Part shown: positions 44,214 through 54,257 of the stretch, in pieces
Layout: every line of letters starts with the position of its first letter
How positions within the stretch are numbered: position 1 is the stretch's first letter
NCBI RefSeq assembly: GCF_001292705.1
Contig: NZ_LGAK01000026.1
Span: 1 to 64,000, forward strand
DNA length: 64,000 nucleotides
DNA from: Marinagarivorans algicola
GTDB lineage: Bacteria; Pseudomonadota; Gammaproteobacteria; Pseudomonadales; Cellvibrionaceae
Direction: 5' to 3'
Translations under genes and position numbers: made by a program
Notes under the pieces: generated by a model
Databases searched by the model: none
Seen by the model: only the letters and a program-made list of their open reading frames with translations
Told to the model about the DNA's origin: nothing

Positions 44214-45035
44214 TTACACGCCCTGTAACGCTATAACCGCCAAATAAAACCCTACCTCAGATAACTGCTGCACGGCACCTAAGCCATCGCCGGTATAGCC
44301 GCCAATGGCTTTTTTTAACTGTCGTGCAAAATACACCACAAAGCCATAAGCCACTAAAAAAGCTAAAGCCATAACGCCTATAGTAAGTACTGTTGAATAT
44401 ACCGCCCACGCACTCACAACAATAACCGGGCAAGCAGCCCAAACCAAATTGCCGAGCGATATGCTGTGCGCCAAGGGTTTAGACTTACCAAAATCATCAC
44501 GTACATAACGCAGTGTTGCCATGACCGCTAATGCAAACCATCGGCTCAGGCCCTGCCCCACGACCAGCAATAAACCTGCACTTAAAATACCGTACTGCTC
44601 AGCCAGCACCCACAACGATAAAAACTTTACCGCCAACATGCCCTGTAAACCGACCACCCCATATGTTCCTAGGCGGGAGTCTTTCATGATTTTAAGGACA
44701 GCCTCTTTGCTATAGCCACCACCTAGCGCATCACAGCTATCTGCCCAACCATCTTCATGAAAAGCCCCGGTTAAGTAAATGCAAAAACACAACGTAAGCA
44801 CTAACGCAAGCGGCACCGGAAACAAACCACCCAATACACACCACATCAGCGCGCCCAAAAACCCAACCATCACTCCCACTAAAGGAAAGTAAACCGCTGA
44901 TAGGCGTAATAAGCCATTATTAAAGGGCACCCACTGAGGCGCAGGTAAGCGCGTTAAAAAAACACTGGCATTAAAAAACAACACTAAAAATCGACGAGCC
45001 TTTTTTGTGAGTTTAGACCAACAACGCTCAAGCAT
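44214..45035 (-). CDS. cobS: adenosylcobinamide-GDP ribazoletransferase
   Basis: A 273-residue inner-membrane enzyme with six or more hydrophobic helices that joins adenosylcobinamide-GDP to alpha-ribazole. FFNASVFLTRLPAP opens it, and GAFHEDGWADSCDALGGGYS, with acidic metal-binding residues, is the diagnostic motif, followed by MKDSRLGTYGVVGL. The start overlaps the cobT stop by 8 bp. Confidence 0.94.
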   Translation of the reverse strand: MLERCWSKLTKKARRFLVLFFNASVFLTRLPAPQWVPFNNGLLRLSAVYFPLVGVMVGFLGALMWCVLGGLFPVPLALVLTLCFCIYLTGAFHEDGWADSCDALGGGYSKEAVLKIMKDSRLGTYGVVGLQGMLAVKFLSLWVLAEQYGILSAGLLLVVGQGLSRWFALAVMATLRYVRDDFGKSKPLAHSISLGNLVWAACPVIVVSAWAVYSTVLTIGVMALAFLVAYGFVVYFARQLKKAIGGYTGDGLGAVQQLSEVGFYLAVIALQGV

Positions 45036-46089
45036 TTTTGCCGCTTACGCCCGCTTCATCAAAGCTTGCCATCGTATTTAAAATAGCCACCGCAGAGGCT
45101 AACAGCGGATACGCCATGGCTGCACCACTGCCCTCACCTAGACGCATATTTAAATTCAGCAAAGGTTTAGCCTTTAAATACTGCAATAATAAAACGTGGC
45201 CTTGCTCGGCCGAGCTGTGGGTAAAAATACAATATGCCAACACCTGCTTATTCATTTGCGAGGCTATCGCCAAAGCCGCTGTGCAAATAAAACCATCCAC
45301 TAAAATAGTCATACCTAAACTCGCCGCCTTTAAATAAGCGCCAACGAGCATCGCAATTTCAAAACCGCCTAATGTCGCCAAGGCGTGCAAGGGCGTTATT
45401 AATTGAGGGCGATGCAACACCATGGCCGCTTTAATCACCGCTGCTTTATGTTGCACGCCGTGCAAGGCTAAGCCGGTACCTGCGCCCACACACTGCTCAA
45501 TAGGTTGCTCGGTTATCCAGTGCATTAAAGCGGCGGCACAGGTGGTATTACCAATACCCATTTCGCCCATCAATACGGTATTGCACCCTTGCGTAAAAAC
45601 CGACTGCACCACATCAGCGCCGGCCGCGATTGCCTGCTGAGCTTGCACCAAGCTCATCGCGGGCTCGCATGCGAAATTTTTTGTCCCTGGTGCAATTTTT
45701 TTATTGATCAGCTTAGGGTGACTTTCGAACTCGCCAATGACCCCTGCATCAATCACATTTAAGGCCATATTATTTTGCTGAGCCAGCACGCTAATGGCTG
45801 CTCCACCAGCTAAAAAGTTAGTCACCATTTGCGATGTTACCGCTTGAGGAAAGGCGCTAATACCTTCATCACAAATACCGTGGTCACCGGCAAAAATTAA
45901 TGCGTGGGGTTTTTGCAGGCTCGGTGTGAGTGTTTTTTGAATGAGGCTAATATGCAGTGCCAGCTCTTCAACGACCCCAAGTGAGCCCACCGGTTTTGTT
46001 TTATGATCGAGCGTGTATTGCACTCGCTCACGAAAGCTTTCATCTAAGGGGGCGATAACACCTATACCGCACTGCGCCAAATCAAACAT
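45028..46089 (-). CDS. cobT: nicotinate-nucleotide-dimethylbenzimidazole phosphoribosyltransferase
   Basis: A 353-residue CobT that makes alpha-ribazole-5'-phosphate from nicotinate mononucleotide and the lower-ligand base. TKPVGSLGVVEELA, FAGDHGICDEGISAFP, GEMGIGNTTCAAAL, DGFICTAAL and the catalytic Glu in RLGEGSGAAMA are all seen. It starts at ATG 46089, overlapping the cobO stop by one base (TAATG). Confidence 0.95.
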   Translation of the reverse strand: MFDLAQCGIGVIAPLDESFRERVQYTLDHKTKPVGSLGVVEELALHISLIQKTLTPSLQKPHALIFAGDHGICDEGISAFPQAVTSQMVTNFLAGGAAISVLAQQNNMALNVIDAGVIGEFESHPKLINKKIAPGTKNFACEPAMSLVQAQQAIAAGADVVQSVFTQGCNTVLMGEMGIGNTTCAAALMHWITEQPIEQCVGAGTGLALHGVQHKAAVIKAAMVLHRPQLITPLHALATLGGFEIAMLVGAYLKAASLGMTILVDGFICTAALAIASQMNKQVLAYCIFTHSSAEQGHVLLLQYLKAKPLLNLNMRLGEGSGAAMAYPLLASAVAILNTMASFDEAGVSGKNA

Positions 46090-46697
46090 TAATAATCAAC
46101 ACCCTTACGCGCTTTAATACCATTAGCATAAGCGTGCTTCGTGTCTTTTACCTCAGAGACGGTATCCATAATATCTTGCAAAGCAGAGCCGCCACCGCGC
46201 CCTGTGACGACAACGCTTTGCTCATACGGCCGTGCCGTTATAGCCTTTAAGATACTCGCCTCATCTAAATATTTGTAAGCGAGCATGTAGGTCATTTCAT
46301 CAAGTACGACGAGGTCATGCTTGTCGCTGGTCAAATACTTTTGTGCCTCTATCCAAGTCGCTTCTGCCGCTGCAATATCGGCTGTGCGATCTTGCGTATC
46401 CCAAGTAAAACCCGTCCCCATCTGATAAAAATCAACGTGCGGGCAATGCTCTTTTAAATACATTTCTTCGCCCGATAATTGCGCGCCTTTAATAAATTGT
46501 ACAACCGCGACTTTTTGGCCATAGCCTAAAGCGCGCATCACCATGCCAAAAGCACTACTGCTTTTGCCTTTACCATTGCCGGTTAATAAAACAGCGACAC
46601 CACGTTCTAAATCGGCCTTTGCAATATTGGCATCGACACTGGCTTTTTGTTTTTCCATCGCGGCTTTATGTTTTGCGTTTTTTTTATCGTCTGTCAT
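46089..46697 (-). CDS. cobO: cob(I)yrinic acid a,c-diamide adenosyltransferase (CobA/CobO type)
   Basis: A 202-residue ATP:corrinoid adenosyltransferase. The P-loop TGNGKGKSSSAFGM, MGTGFTWDTQDR, LVVLDEMTYML and VVTGRGG match the CobA/BtuR/CobO family. The first 30 residues are Lys/Ala-rich. It adenosylates imported corrinoids for the later enzymes. It lies between btuB and cobT. Confidence 0.94.
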   Translation of the reverse strand: MTDDKKNAKHKAAMEKQKASVDANIAKADLERGVAVLLTGNGKGKSSSAFGMVMRALGYGQKVAVVQFIKGAQLSGEEMYLKEHCPHVDFYQMGTGFTWDTQDRTADIAAAEATWIEAQKYLTSDKHDLVVLDEMTYMLAYKYLDEASILKAITARPYEQSVVVTGRGGGSALQDIMDTVSEVKDTKHAYANGIKARKGVDY

Positions 46698-46779
46698 GGT
46701 ATGCCTCTATAATTGTGCACATCCGTGTGCAAATGTGTGCATTAAAGTCATTCATTCAAAGCAGTTTAAAAAAGCGGCC

Positions 46780-48687
46780 TTAAAAAGCCGCTTTAAAAGC
46801 CAACTGCCAGTTTCTGCTGTCTTCATGATAGGCTGGGTTTAACGTGTAGGCCTTATCAAAGGCATTACCGACCTTTGCTTGCACCGACCATACATTGCTC
46901 ACTTGGTAAGCGGCTGTAACATTTAAAATACCGTAACCCGCACTATAACCACTCGAGTCAACATCGGTAGAAACTTTGCGGCCCGATTGTATCTTAGATT
47001 GCAAACCCAAAGAGACTGGCCCTAAGGTTTTGAGCCAGCTCATGCGCAGCGTTTTTTTGGCGTGATTTTCTAGTGGCTTTTCTTGTGTGGTGGTATCTAA
47101 GGCCTCTAAATAATCGGTCGCTAACGTTAAGTGGCCTAAAAACCCGAGTTCAACATCCAGTGTTAATTCGACACCTTCAAAGCTTGCTTGACCGATATTA
47201 ATCGGCGCCCATGTAGTATCGGCTTGCGGCACCCACTCAATCAGGTTAGTCACATCCCGGGCATAAGCGGCCAAAGCGAAAGAGGCACTCGATAAAGCCA
47301 ATTTATAACCAACTTCAATACTTTCAGAGGCTTCGGGCTCTAAATCAGGGTTGCCACCATACGGGTAAAAAGCATCATTAAAGGTAGGCGTGCGAAACCC
47401 TTCGGCATAACGACTATAAAGTGTATGGCCACCACCAAACTCAAAAGAAACGGCTGCGTTAGGTGTGCTTTCCTGCCCTAGCTCACCCACATCATCACGC
47501 CTAACACCCAAAGCATAACCAAAACGAGCGATACTACCGGTTAGCTGAATAAAACCGGCTTGCGACTGACGACGCGAGATGGGCTCACCGTTTTTATCGA
47601 TATAATTACCCGAACCTGAAACTGTCGAGATAACATTGTCATAACCCACCACCACCGTCTGGCCATAAGCATTGAATTCGTTCAACCACGATACCGTTTG
47701 ATTAGTGGTTTTAAATTCACTCGGGAAAGGCGTGAGCGCGGGGTTATCTTCTTTAACATTGTTTTCATCTGTCGAGCGGCCAATCATAAAATCGGTGGTA
47801 TAAAATGCATTCACCCGCTGAGTGACCGCTAGCTGATGGACCGACAATTTTTGATCAGAATAAGGTAAAGACTCGACATTAAAACCGCTATCGTACTCCG
47901 ACTCACCACTATTGGTGAGGCTTAACACCTTGATTTCAGAATCTTCATTAGGTTTATAGTTTAAGCTAATCACACCACCTAAGCGTTCGTAGCCATCATC
48001 GTCAGCAATATTGTCAAGGGTGTTGCTACTAATAATGCTATTAATGCCTTCTGATCTTTCACGCACCACGGCAACCGCAGTATCTAATGCTTGGCCATTC
48101 ACATTGCCCACAATCGCGGCGCGATGATAATTGTGACTGCCGTATTCCACGCCGGCACGCACGCCGGTCTTAGTGCCCGCATCAGCGTGTGTTGATATAT
48201 TAAACACACCGCCTATTGCATCACTGCCATACAATGAAGACGCTGAACCGCGTAATAATTCGACTTTAGCCACTAGCTCAGGCGGAATCAGTGAATAGTT
48301 TGCCACCCCTAAGGTCGCGCTCGAAATGCGCATACCATTAACAAGCATTAACGTTTGAGCAGAGCTCGCGCCTCGCACTTGAACGCTCGCGGTAGAGCCC
48401 CGACTACCTGTACGCAGTACATCAACACCCGCTTGCAGCTCAAACATATCATTGAGGTCATAGGGCTGAATATTAAAAATATCTTGCTCGGTAATAATCG
48501 ATGCCGAACCCATAACATCATTAATGGATTGCTCAGCGCGCGCAGCAGTAACAAAAATTTCTTCTGTGGGCGCCGCTTGAGAGGTCGCGTCATTTTCTGA
48601 TTCAGCAGCATATGCAGCGGTATGACTCATCGCTACAGCAGCTATTAAGACCCCAAGGGTCGATTTTTTGTGATTTAAAAGGATCAT
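46780..48687 (-). CDS. btuB: TonB-dependent cobalamin/corrinoid receptor
   Basis: A 635-residue outer-membrane receptor. It has a signal peptide (residues 1-27), a TonB-box region EEIFVTAARA, a plug with SIITEQDIFNIQPYDLNDMF and VQVRGASSAQTLMLVNGMRI, and a 22-strand barrel ending in Phe (AFKAAF). The receptor type alone could bind other ligands, but the cobalamin riboswitch 117 bp upstream and the cob genes downstream make corrinoid uptake the clear function. Confidence 0.93.
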   Translation of the reverse strand: MILLNHKKSTLGVLIAAVAMSHTAAYAAESENDATSQAAPTEEIFVTAARAEQSINDVMGSASIITEQDIFNIQPYDLNDMFELQAGVDVLRTGSRGSTASVQVRGASSAQTLMLVNGMRISSATLGVANYSLIPPELVAKVELLRGSASSLYGSDAIGGVFNISTHADAGTKTGVRAGVEYGSHNYHRAAIVGNVNGQALDTAVAVVRERSEGINSIISSNTLDNIADDDGYERLGGVISLNYKPNEDSEIKVLSLTNSGESEYDSGFNVESLPYSDQKLSVHQLAVTQRVNAFYTTDFMIGRSTDENNVKEDNPALTPFPSEFKTTNQTVSWLNEFNAYGQTVVVGYDNVISTVSGSGNYIDKNGEPISRRQSQAGFIQLTGSIARFGYALGVRRDDVGELGQESTPNAAVSFEFGGGHTLYSRYAEGFRTPTFNDAFYPYGGNPDLEPEASESIEVGYKLALSSASFALAAYARDVTNLIEWVPQADTTWAPINIGQASFEGVELTLDVELGFLGHLTLATDYLEALDTTTQEKPLENHAKKTLRMSWLKTLGPVSLGLQSKIQSGRKVSTDVDSSGYSAGYGILNVTAAYQVSNVWSVQAKVGNAFDKAYTLNPAYHEDSRNWQLAFKAAF

Positions 48688-48803
48688 AGCGTTCTCTAAA
48701 AACAGATGAGACTATGATGCTACAGGCAGGAATAGCCGAACGGGCGCAAATGATACGCAGGAACTGCTGATGTCGCCCACCGCAACATCGAGAAACGTTT
48801 TTA

Positions 48804-48990
48804 GGCCGGTATCCGGGCTTATGGTTTATGCAGTGACCTGCACAGCTTGCTTTGCCTTCCCATGTTTTAATTAACCCTTAAGGCTAAAAAAACACAGTGG
48901 CTCATAAAGCAATTCAACCCATTACCGTTGCGGGGGCAGCGCAGGACTCTCACCTGCTTCCCGTTTAACATCAAACGAGGCACCTAAAAA
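48804..48990 (-). ncRNA. cobalamin riboswitch
   Basis: On the minus strand, GGTGCCTCG opens the element. AACGGGAAGCAGGTGAGA, TCCTGCGCTGCCCCCGCAAC (the B12-box core) and a closing AAGCCCGGATACCGGCC follow in the canonical order of the adenosylcobalamin aptamer. It lies 117 bp upstream of the btuB start and should repress the whole operon when cobalamin is plentiful. Confidence 0.95.
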
Positions 48991-49072
48991 CAGGCGCGCA
49001 GCATACTGGCGACAAGCACTCGGCGCAAGAGCTTTCCCATAATATCTAGGCAGTAAAAAATTCAAGCACAAA

Positions 49073-49104
49073 AAAACCCGCTCACCTTACGGTAAGCGGG
49101 TTTT
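49073..49104 (-). terminator. terminator after rpsA
   Basis: AAAACCCGCT pairs with AGCGGGTTTT around an inner ACC/GGT stem, 23 bp beyond the rpsA stop. Confidence 0.88.
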
Positions 49105-49126
49105 AGAAAGCTAAGTGCCGTGAAAC

Positions 49127-50815
49127 TTACTTATCTTGGCTTTCGATTTGCGCTTTAATCAAGTCGCCAATGGTTGTGGCACCAGAAACAGCCGCATCAG
49201 GGGCTTGCTTATTGTGCTCTTTAACCGCTTGCTTCTCATCAGCCACATCTTTTGCTTTAACAGAAAGAACGATAACGCGATTCTTGCGATCAACATTAGT
49301 GATCTTCGCTTCAACTTCGTCACCTTCTTTCAAGGCATTACGTGCATCTTCGATCTTATCACGGCTGATGTCAGACGCTTTTAAAGTCGCTTCAACATCG
49401 TCGGCTAAAGTAATGATAGCCGCTTTGGCATCAACTTCTTTAACAGTACCGGTAACAATAGTACCTTTGTCGTTCTCAGCAACATAAGCACTAAACGGAT
49501 CTTCGTCTAATTGCTTAATACCTAAAGAAATACGCTCACGCTCAGGGTCTATGGCCAATACAACAGTCTCGAGCTCATCGCCTTTCTTGAACTTACGAAC
49601 GGCTTCTTCGCCAGTCTCGTTCCAAGAAATATCCGATAAATGAACCAAACCATCAATGCCGCCATCCAAGCCGATGAAGATACCAAAGTCAGTGATAGAT
49701 TTGATCTTACCGCTGATTTTATCGCCTTTAGCGAATTGGTTAGAGAAAGCATCCCATGGGTTTTCTTGACATTGCTTAATGCCTAAAGAAATACGACGAC
49801 GCTCTTCGTCGATATCCAAGATCATCACTTCAACTTCGTCGCCTAACTGCACAACTTTAGAGGGGTGAATGTTCTTGTTGGTCCAATCCATTTCTGAAAC
49901 GTGAACCAAACCTTCAACACCGGTTTCGATCTCAGCAAAACAACCGTAGTCGGTAAGATTAGTAATCTTCGCTTTAACTTTGGCGCCTTCTGGGTAACGA
50001 CCTGTGATGTCGGCCCATGGATCTTCACCCAATTGCTTAAGACCAAGAGAAACACGATTGCGCTCGCGATCAAACTTAAGAACTTTAACGTCGATTTCAT
50101 CACCAACATTAACGATCTCAGAAGGATGCTTAATACGCTTCCACGCCATATCCGTGATATGCAACAAGCCATCTACGCCGCCCAAGTCAACGAAAGCACC
50201 GTAATCGGTAAGGTTTTTAACAATACCTTTAACAGATTGGCCTTCTTGAAGGGTGGCTAACAACTGCTCACGCTCGTGAGAGTTGGCTTGCTCCATAACA
50301 GCACGACGAGAAACAACAACGTTGTTGCGCTTCTGATCTAACTTGATAACTTTAAATTCAAGCTCTTTGCCTTCGAGGTGCGTGGTCTCACGTACTGGAC
50401 GAACGTCAACCAAAGAACCCGGCAAAAATGCACGAATACCAGCAACGTCAACGGTGAAGCCACCCTTAACCTTACCGTTAATAATACCTGTAACCACTTC
50501 TTCAGCTGTATGTGCACTTTCAAGTACTTTCCAGCTTTCTGCGCGCTTGGCTTTTTCACGTGAGAGACGCGTCTCGCCGAAACCATCTTCTACGCTTTCT
50601 AAGGCAACTTGTACTTCATCACCCAATTCTAAAGTCAGCTTACCGTCGTCATTGTAAAACTGCTCTGCGGGAATAACACCCTCAGATTTAAGACCTGCGT
50701 GAACAGTCACCCAGTCTTGGTCAATGTCGATAACAACACCCGTTACAATTGAACCGGGAACCATATCTACGGTTAATAAACTTTCTTCAAAGAGTTCTGC
50801 AAAGCTTTCGCTCAT
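49127..50815 (-). CDS. rpsA: 30S ribosomal protein S1
   Basis: A 562-residue protein of six S1 RNA-binding domains. It starts [12 protein letters not shown] at ATG 50815; an ATG five codons upstream has no family support. The repeats are seen as [21 protein letters not shown], [18 protein letters not shown] and [19 protein letters not shown]. It binds mRNA for ribosome loading. It stands alone, not behind cmk and not before ihfB as in most relatives. Confidence 0.96.
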   Translation of the reverse strand: MSESFAELFEESLLTVDMVPGSIVTGVVIDIDQDWVTVHAGLKSEGVIPAEQFYNDDGKLTLELGDEVQVALESVEDGFGETRLSREKAKRAESWKVLESAHTAEEVVTGIINGKVKGGFTVDVAGIRAFLPGSLVDVRPVRETTHLEGKELEFKVIKLDQKRNNVVVSRRAVMEQANSHEREQLLATLQEGQSVKGIVKNLTDYGAFVDLGGVDGLLHITDMAWKRIKHPSEIVNVGDEIDVKVLKFDRERNRVSLGLKQLGEDPWADITGRYPEGAKVKAKITNLTDYGCFAEIETGVEGLVHVSEMDWTNKNIHPSKVVQLGDEVEVMILDIDEERRRISLGIKQCQENPWDAFSNQFAKGDKISGKIKSITDFGIFIGLDGGIDGLVHLSDISWNETGEEAVRKFKKGDELETVVLAIDPERERISLGIKQLDEDPFSAYVAENDKGTIVTGTVKEVDAKAAIITLADDVEATLKASDISRDKIEDARNALKEGDEVEAKITNVDRKNRVIVLSVKAKDVADEKQAVKEHNKQAPDAAVSGATTIGDLIKAQIESQDK

Positions 50816-51062
50816 TGCGATACCTGTCATGTTTTTGCGTGACTCAGCATAAAAAAAGGATTAAGCCTAAGTTAATGCATTTTTGTCACTCACCGTGTTC
50901 CAGCTACACGGGTCTATGAATAAGCTTCATAATGGCAGCGGATGCTGGTGGGTCTGCCATGTATGAAATATTGAATATTTAAATACCCTTCACCTAAGAG
51001 AAGGCGCGCGGAATTTACCAAAAAAACCCCATAATTGCAAGGCTGACCCTCAAAAAAACGTG

Positions 51063-51962
51063 CTACTCGTTCGATATTCCATGCGGCACATGGCCTGCGG
51101 TCACATGCTCGGCCGCCGAATCACAATGACTGCGCTGATCATCAAAAAACACATCCGCACCATAAGCCTTTAAAAACATCCCCTTATCTAGTCCGCCTAA
51201 AAATAGTGACTCATCAATTCTCACCCCCCAATCTCGCAGCGTTAAAATAACTCGCTCATGAGCAGGCGCCGAACGCGCCGTGACTAAGGCAGTTCTAATC
51301 GGGCAGTCAGACTCCGAAAACTCCTGCTGAATAGCTTGCAAAGAGGCTAAAAAAGACCTAAATGGCCCTCCCGTTAAAGGGGTTTTAGCCGATGCTTTTT
51401 CGCTGCGCGCAAATGCCTCCAGTCCTTGCGCTTGATAAATACGCTCAGCTTCATCACTAAACAATACGGCATCCCCGTCAAATGCGAAACGCAGCTGCGC
51501 TTGTGACTCAGAAGTAGCGCCCGCAGACAGCAGCGTCGCCGCCGCTATTCCATGCTCGAGCGCACGGCCTACATCATCAGCATCCGCCGACAAAAACAAT
51601 TGACTATTAAAAGGCTTAATATAGCGGAAAGGACTTTCTCCTCCTGTAAATGCCGCCCTCACAATATTCAAGCCATAATGATGTATAGAATTAAATACCC
51701 GCAGCCCTGTATCGGCACTGTTACGCGACAATAAAATCACCTCAACACATTCACGCCCTAGCAATTTATTGATCGCCAATAACTTATTCACCATGGCAAA
51801 CGCCTGACCGGGTTTTAGCACGTCATTTTCATGCTGAATTTGATACTGCGAATACGCCTCTAGGCCCTGGCGCTCAAACACTTCATGACTATCACTTAAG
51901 TCGAATAATGCTCTTGAACTAATCGCAACCACGAGCTTTTTCGTCGCCTGCACTTGACTCAC
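51063..51962 (-). CDS. 5'-nucleotidase (PF06189 type)
   Basis: A 299-residue HAD-like nucleotidase related to cytosolic 5'-nucleotidase I. VAISSRALFDLSDSHEVF, VILLSRNSADTGLRVF, GGESPFRYIKPF, RFAFDGDAVLFSDEAE and LFLGGLDKGMFLKAYGADVF are family motifs. The GTG at 51962 is chosen: it has a long AAGGTGAGG site and gives the usual short N-terminus. The frame stays open to 52079, but that would run into a terminator hairpin. It dephosphorylates nucleoside monophosphates. Confidence 0.87.
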   Translation of the reverse strand: MSQVQATKKLVVAISSRALFDLSDSHEVFERQGLEAYSQYQIQHENDVLKPGQAFAMVNKLLAINKLLGRECVEVILLSRNSADTGLRVFNSIHHYGLNIVRAAFTGGESPFRYIKPFNSQLFLSADADDVGRALEHGIAAATLLSAGATSESQAQLRFAFDGDAVLFSDEAERIYQAQGLEAFARSEKASAKTPLTGGPFRSFLASLQAIQQEFSESDCPIRTALVTARSAPAHERVILTLRDWGVRIDESLFLGGLDKGMFLKAYGADVFFDDQRSHCDSAAEHVTAGHVPHGISNE

Positions 51963-52053
51963 CCCATCCCCCCTCACCTTTGGCACCTTGGCTATTACGC
52001 ACAATTGACCGAGTATAGCCTTAGGCATACCCTCACGCACGTCAACAACCATC

Positions 52054-52105
52054 ATGTACGCGCACAAAAAAACCCGCAACAGCGGGTTTTTTTGTGCGCG
52101 TACAT
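52054..52105 (-). terminator. very long perfect hairpin terminator after yajC
   Basis: A 24-bp perfect inverted repeat around an AACA loop (arms 52054-52077 and 52082-52105). The core is CCCGC/GCGGG flanked by a run of seven A/T, extended by a GCGCGTACA outer stem. It lies 54 bp beyond the yajC stop and would work on both strands. Confidence 0.85.
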
Positions 52106-52158
52106 CACTTATCCTGAGAGTATGGCATCTGACGAGTCGCTACTCTAGCCACTCGTGG

Positions 52159-52494
52159 CTAGAGTGATTTCATCGTGCCTTTGGGCAAGACTGCATGTAC
52201 AGCTGATTTTTGAAAGCGCAACTTAACGCCCTCACCCGTATCAACAGCCACGTAAGCATCATCGACCTCAACAACCTTACCGAGCATACCACTGGTAAGC
52301 ACCACCTCGTCACCCTTAGCGATTGCACTCACAAGCGCCTCATGCTCTTTTTGACGCTTGCGCTGCGGACGAATCATCATAAAATACATTAATACAACCA
52401 AACCCACCAACATCAATAGCGAGAACATATCTCCGCCACCCTGCGGTGCACCTTGCGCGGTTTGAGCTACGGCTTCTGAAACTAGAAAAGACAT
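52159..52494 (-). CDS. yajC: Sec translocon accessory subunit YajC
   Basis: A 111-residue protein with one membrane helix (MFSLLMLVGLVVLMYFMMIR) followed by PQRKRQKEHEALVSAIAKGD and VVLTSGMLGKVVEVDD, the family core. YajC works with SecDF. In most bacteria yajC is followed by secD and secF; here a terminator follows and no secDF is in the window. Confidence 0.94.
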   Translation of the reverse strand: MSFLVSEAVAQTAQGAPQGGGDMFSLLMLVGLVVLMYFMMIRPQRKRQKEHEALVSAIAKGDEVVLTSGMLGKVVEVDDAYVAVDTGEGVKLRFQKSAVHAVLPKGTMKSL

Positions 52495-52590
52495 TTTTGC
52501 GCCCCTTTTATATTAAACGGCAGTTAAAAAAGGCACAACTCTACAGAGTTTGCTATTAAGCATCAACACAAACTCTTCACCACAAAAGCA

Positions 52591-52613
52591 AAAAGCCCTC
52601 GAGGCGGGCTTTT
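52591..52613 (-). terminator. terminator after the AraC-type gene
   Basis: AAAAGCCC pairs with GGGCTTTT across a 7-base loop, 22 bp beyond the stop. Confidence 0.75.
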
Positions 52614-52634
52614 GTTGACAGTCAATAGCCGCGA

Positions 52635-53651
52635 TTATACGTAATCGCGGAATAATTTACGGAAAGTACTCGGGGATAGACCTGTCCACCGCTTAAAGGC
52701 ATTAGTAAAGCTTGTACGATCAGAAAAATCGAGCGCCACCGAAATACCGTCAATACTCATATGCTGCTTAACCAAGTAGTCAACGGCATAATGAAAGCGC
52801 ACCTGATCACGTAAATCAGCAAAGCTAATATCTTGCTGCTGTAACCGACGCTGCAAAGTGCGCTTAGATAAATTGAGTTCTTCAGCAACATCACCAATCC
52901 CGAGTGGCGCTTGAGCGATGCGCTTGCGCAACACTTCAACAACACGCGAAGGAATACCGTACACTTCAGGCAATCGCGACTGCTCTAAATACTCATCAAG
53001 CGTCTTGACAGAACCTAACGCGAACATTGCTTGATCGGTCATTTTGCGCTGAGATTGCGATTTATGTAAATCATTCATGCAGGCGACTCCTTCTGCCAGT
53101 AACTCAAGTGACTCAATGTCGGAAGATTGTAACTCTTTTGTCAAGTAGGATGAAGCGAAAAACACGACCGCGCAAGTCTCGCCTTTAGCCGTATACAGTG
53201 GCGCACCCACGTAACTATTGACGATATGACCATTGTACGTACATACAGGCACAGAGGATGGCGTAGGTATCACTCGCGCACTTACCTTGGGCTCTTCGTC
53301 TTCAAAGATTTCAGCGGCAAATGTATTCTCTATAGTGAGGTGCTGACCAACATAAAAGCTATCGGCATTATCACCTACCGCCATGACCTCAGCGACTTGG
53401 CCCGATAACGGCCTAAGCAACAAGCCATAATCCATACCAAACATGGCACAACCTAAATTCAAGTAGTGCATAACGCCCGAAGTACGCTCATCGCTGTGAT
53501 TTGAGCGCACGAGCACCTTAAATAAAGCTTTTAAGCGTGATTCGGAGTCATTAAAGGTTAAACCAGACAAATCAGGTGTGAAGCCTGAGGCTGGCATAGA
53601 GTGAGTATGTATATGAGCATGAAGTTTCAAAGTTCCACCACCTGTAAGCAT
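52635..53651 (-). CDS. AraC-family regulator with GAF-like sensor
   Basis: A 338-residue regulator. Residues about 35-190 look like a GAF-type sensor (HYLNLGCAMFGMDYGLLLR; NSYVGAPLYTAKGETCAVVF). Residues 240-338 are the AraC/XylS DNA-binding domain with two helix-turn-helix units: IGDVAEELNLSKRTLQRRLQ and ISVALDFSDRTSFTNAFKRW, ending TGLSPSTFRKLF. The ligand is unknown. The start could be ATG 53651, a TTG at about 53630 that sits behind AGGTGG, or ATG 53597. It stands alone with no obvious target operon adjacent except yajC. Confidence 0.85.
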   Translation of the reverse strand: MLTGGGTLKLHAHIHTHSMPASGFTPDLSGLTFNDSESRLKALFKVLVRSNHSDERTSGVMHYLNLGCAMFGMDYGLLLRPLSGQVAEVMAVGDNADSFYVGQHLTIENTFAAEIFEDEEPKVSARVIPTPSSVPVCTYNGHIVNSYVGAPLYTAKGETCAVVFFASSYLTKELQSSDIESLELLAEGVACMNDLHKSQSQRKMTDQAMFALGSVKTLDEYLEQSRLPEVYGIPSRVVEVLRKRIAQAPLGIGDVAEELNLSKRTLQRRLQQQDISFADLRDQVRFHYAVDYLVKQHMSIDGISVALDFSDRTSFTNAFKRWTGLSPSTFRKLFRDYV

Positions 53652-54257
53652 TAATCAAATTTAAAAATCAATCTAAAGTATCAATTTTCGACATGGCGAA
53701 TTATGCGCCATATAAACAAAGGGACTAGAACGACTCGCGCCAAAATACGGCCTTTAGCGCCATTAATTGATATGTTACATGCCGACCATTTAGTTAACAA
53801 GTAAATGGATAACCCCAAAACAGAGTTGTTATTGGCAGAAATACACATACATACTCTTGAAAATACACTGGCGTCAAAAAACAAGTAAAGTAGTCCATAC
53901 GCCAAATCTAATGAATAAAACCCATCAACACAAAGGTTTTTTTAATACAAACGTTTTATATTTAGATTTTGTGACGCGATATTGAGCGCCGCAACCCTGC
54001 TTAACAATAAGCATAATAGCGCCAAAAAAAACCCTTTGATGCCTTAATGGCCGCATTAATACGCAGCTTTTTGATTTGCAGCAAGCCGCTCACAATCAAC
54101 AATTTACTTAAGCCTTAAAAAAATTTAAAAAAAAAGTAAAAACCTTTACCCAAAAGCTAATCAAAAAGCAAAAAAATAGCCCCTTCGCAGGAGCTATTAC
54201 ATCTAGACAACATTAACTACACGACCTTGGCTAGGCGGCTAAAACACAATGCACGAT
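53652..54257. other. AT-rich intergenic region
   Basis: About 600 bp between the AraC-type gene and bcp. It has A-runs at 54119-54140 and no convincing gene; a 74-codon minus-strand frame at 53681-53905 looks random. A weak hairpin at 54175-54198 lies beyond the bcp stop. Confidence 0.5.
54175..54198 (-). terminator. weak hairpin after bcp
   Basis: AATAGCCCC pairs with GGAGCTATT with one mismatch, following A-runs on the plus strand (T-runs in the minus transcript). Confidence 0.5.

Noticed and set aside
53681-53905. 74-codon minus-strand frame in the AT-rich gap
   Set aside because: Composition is that of chance AT-rich sequence and it has no start signal.
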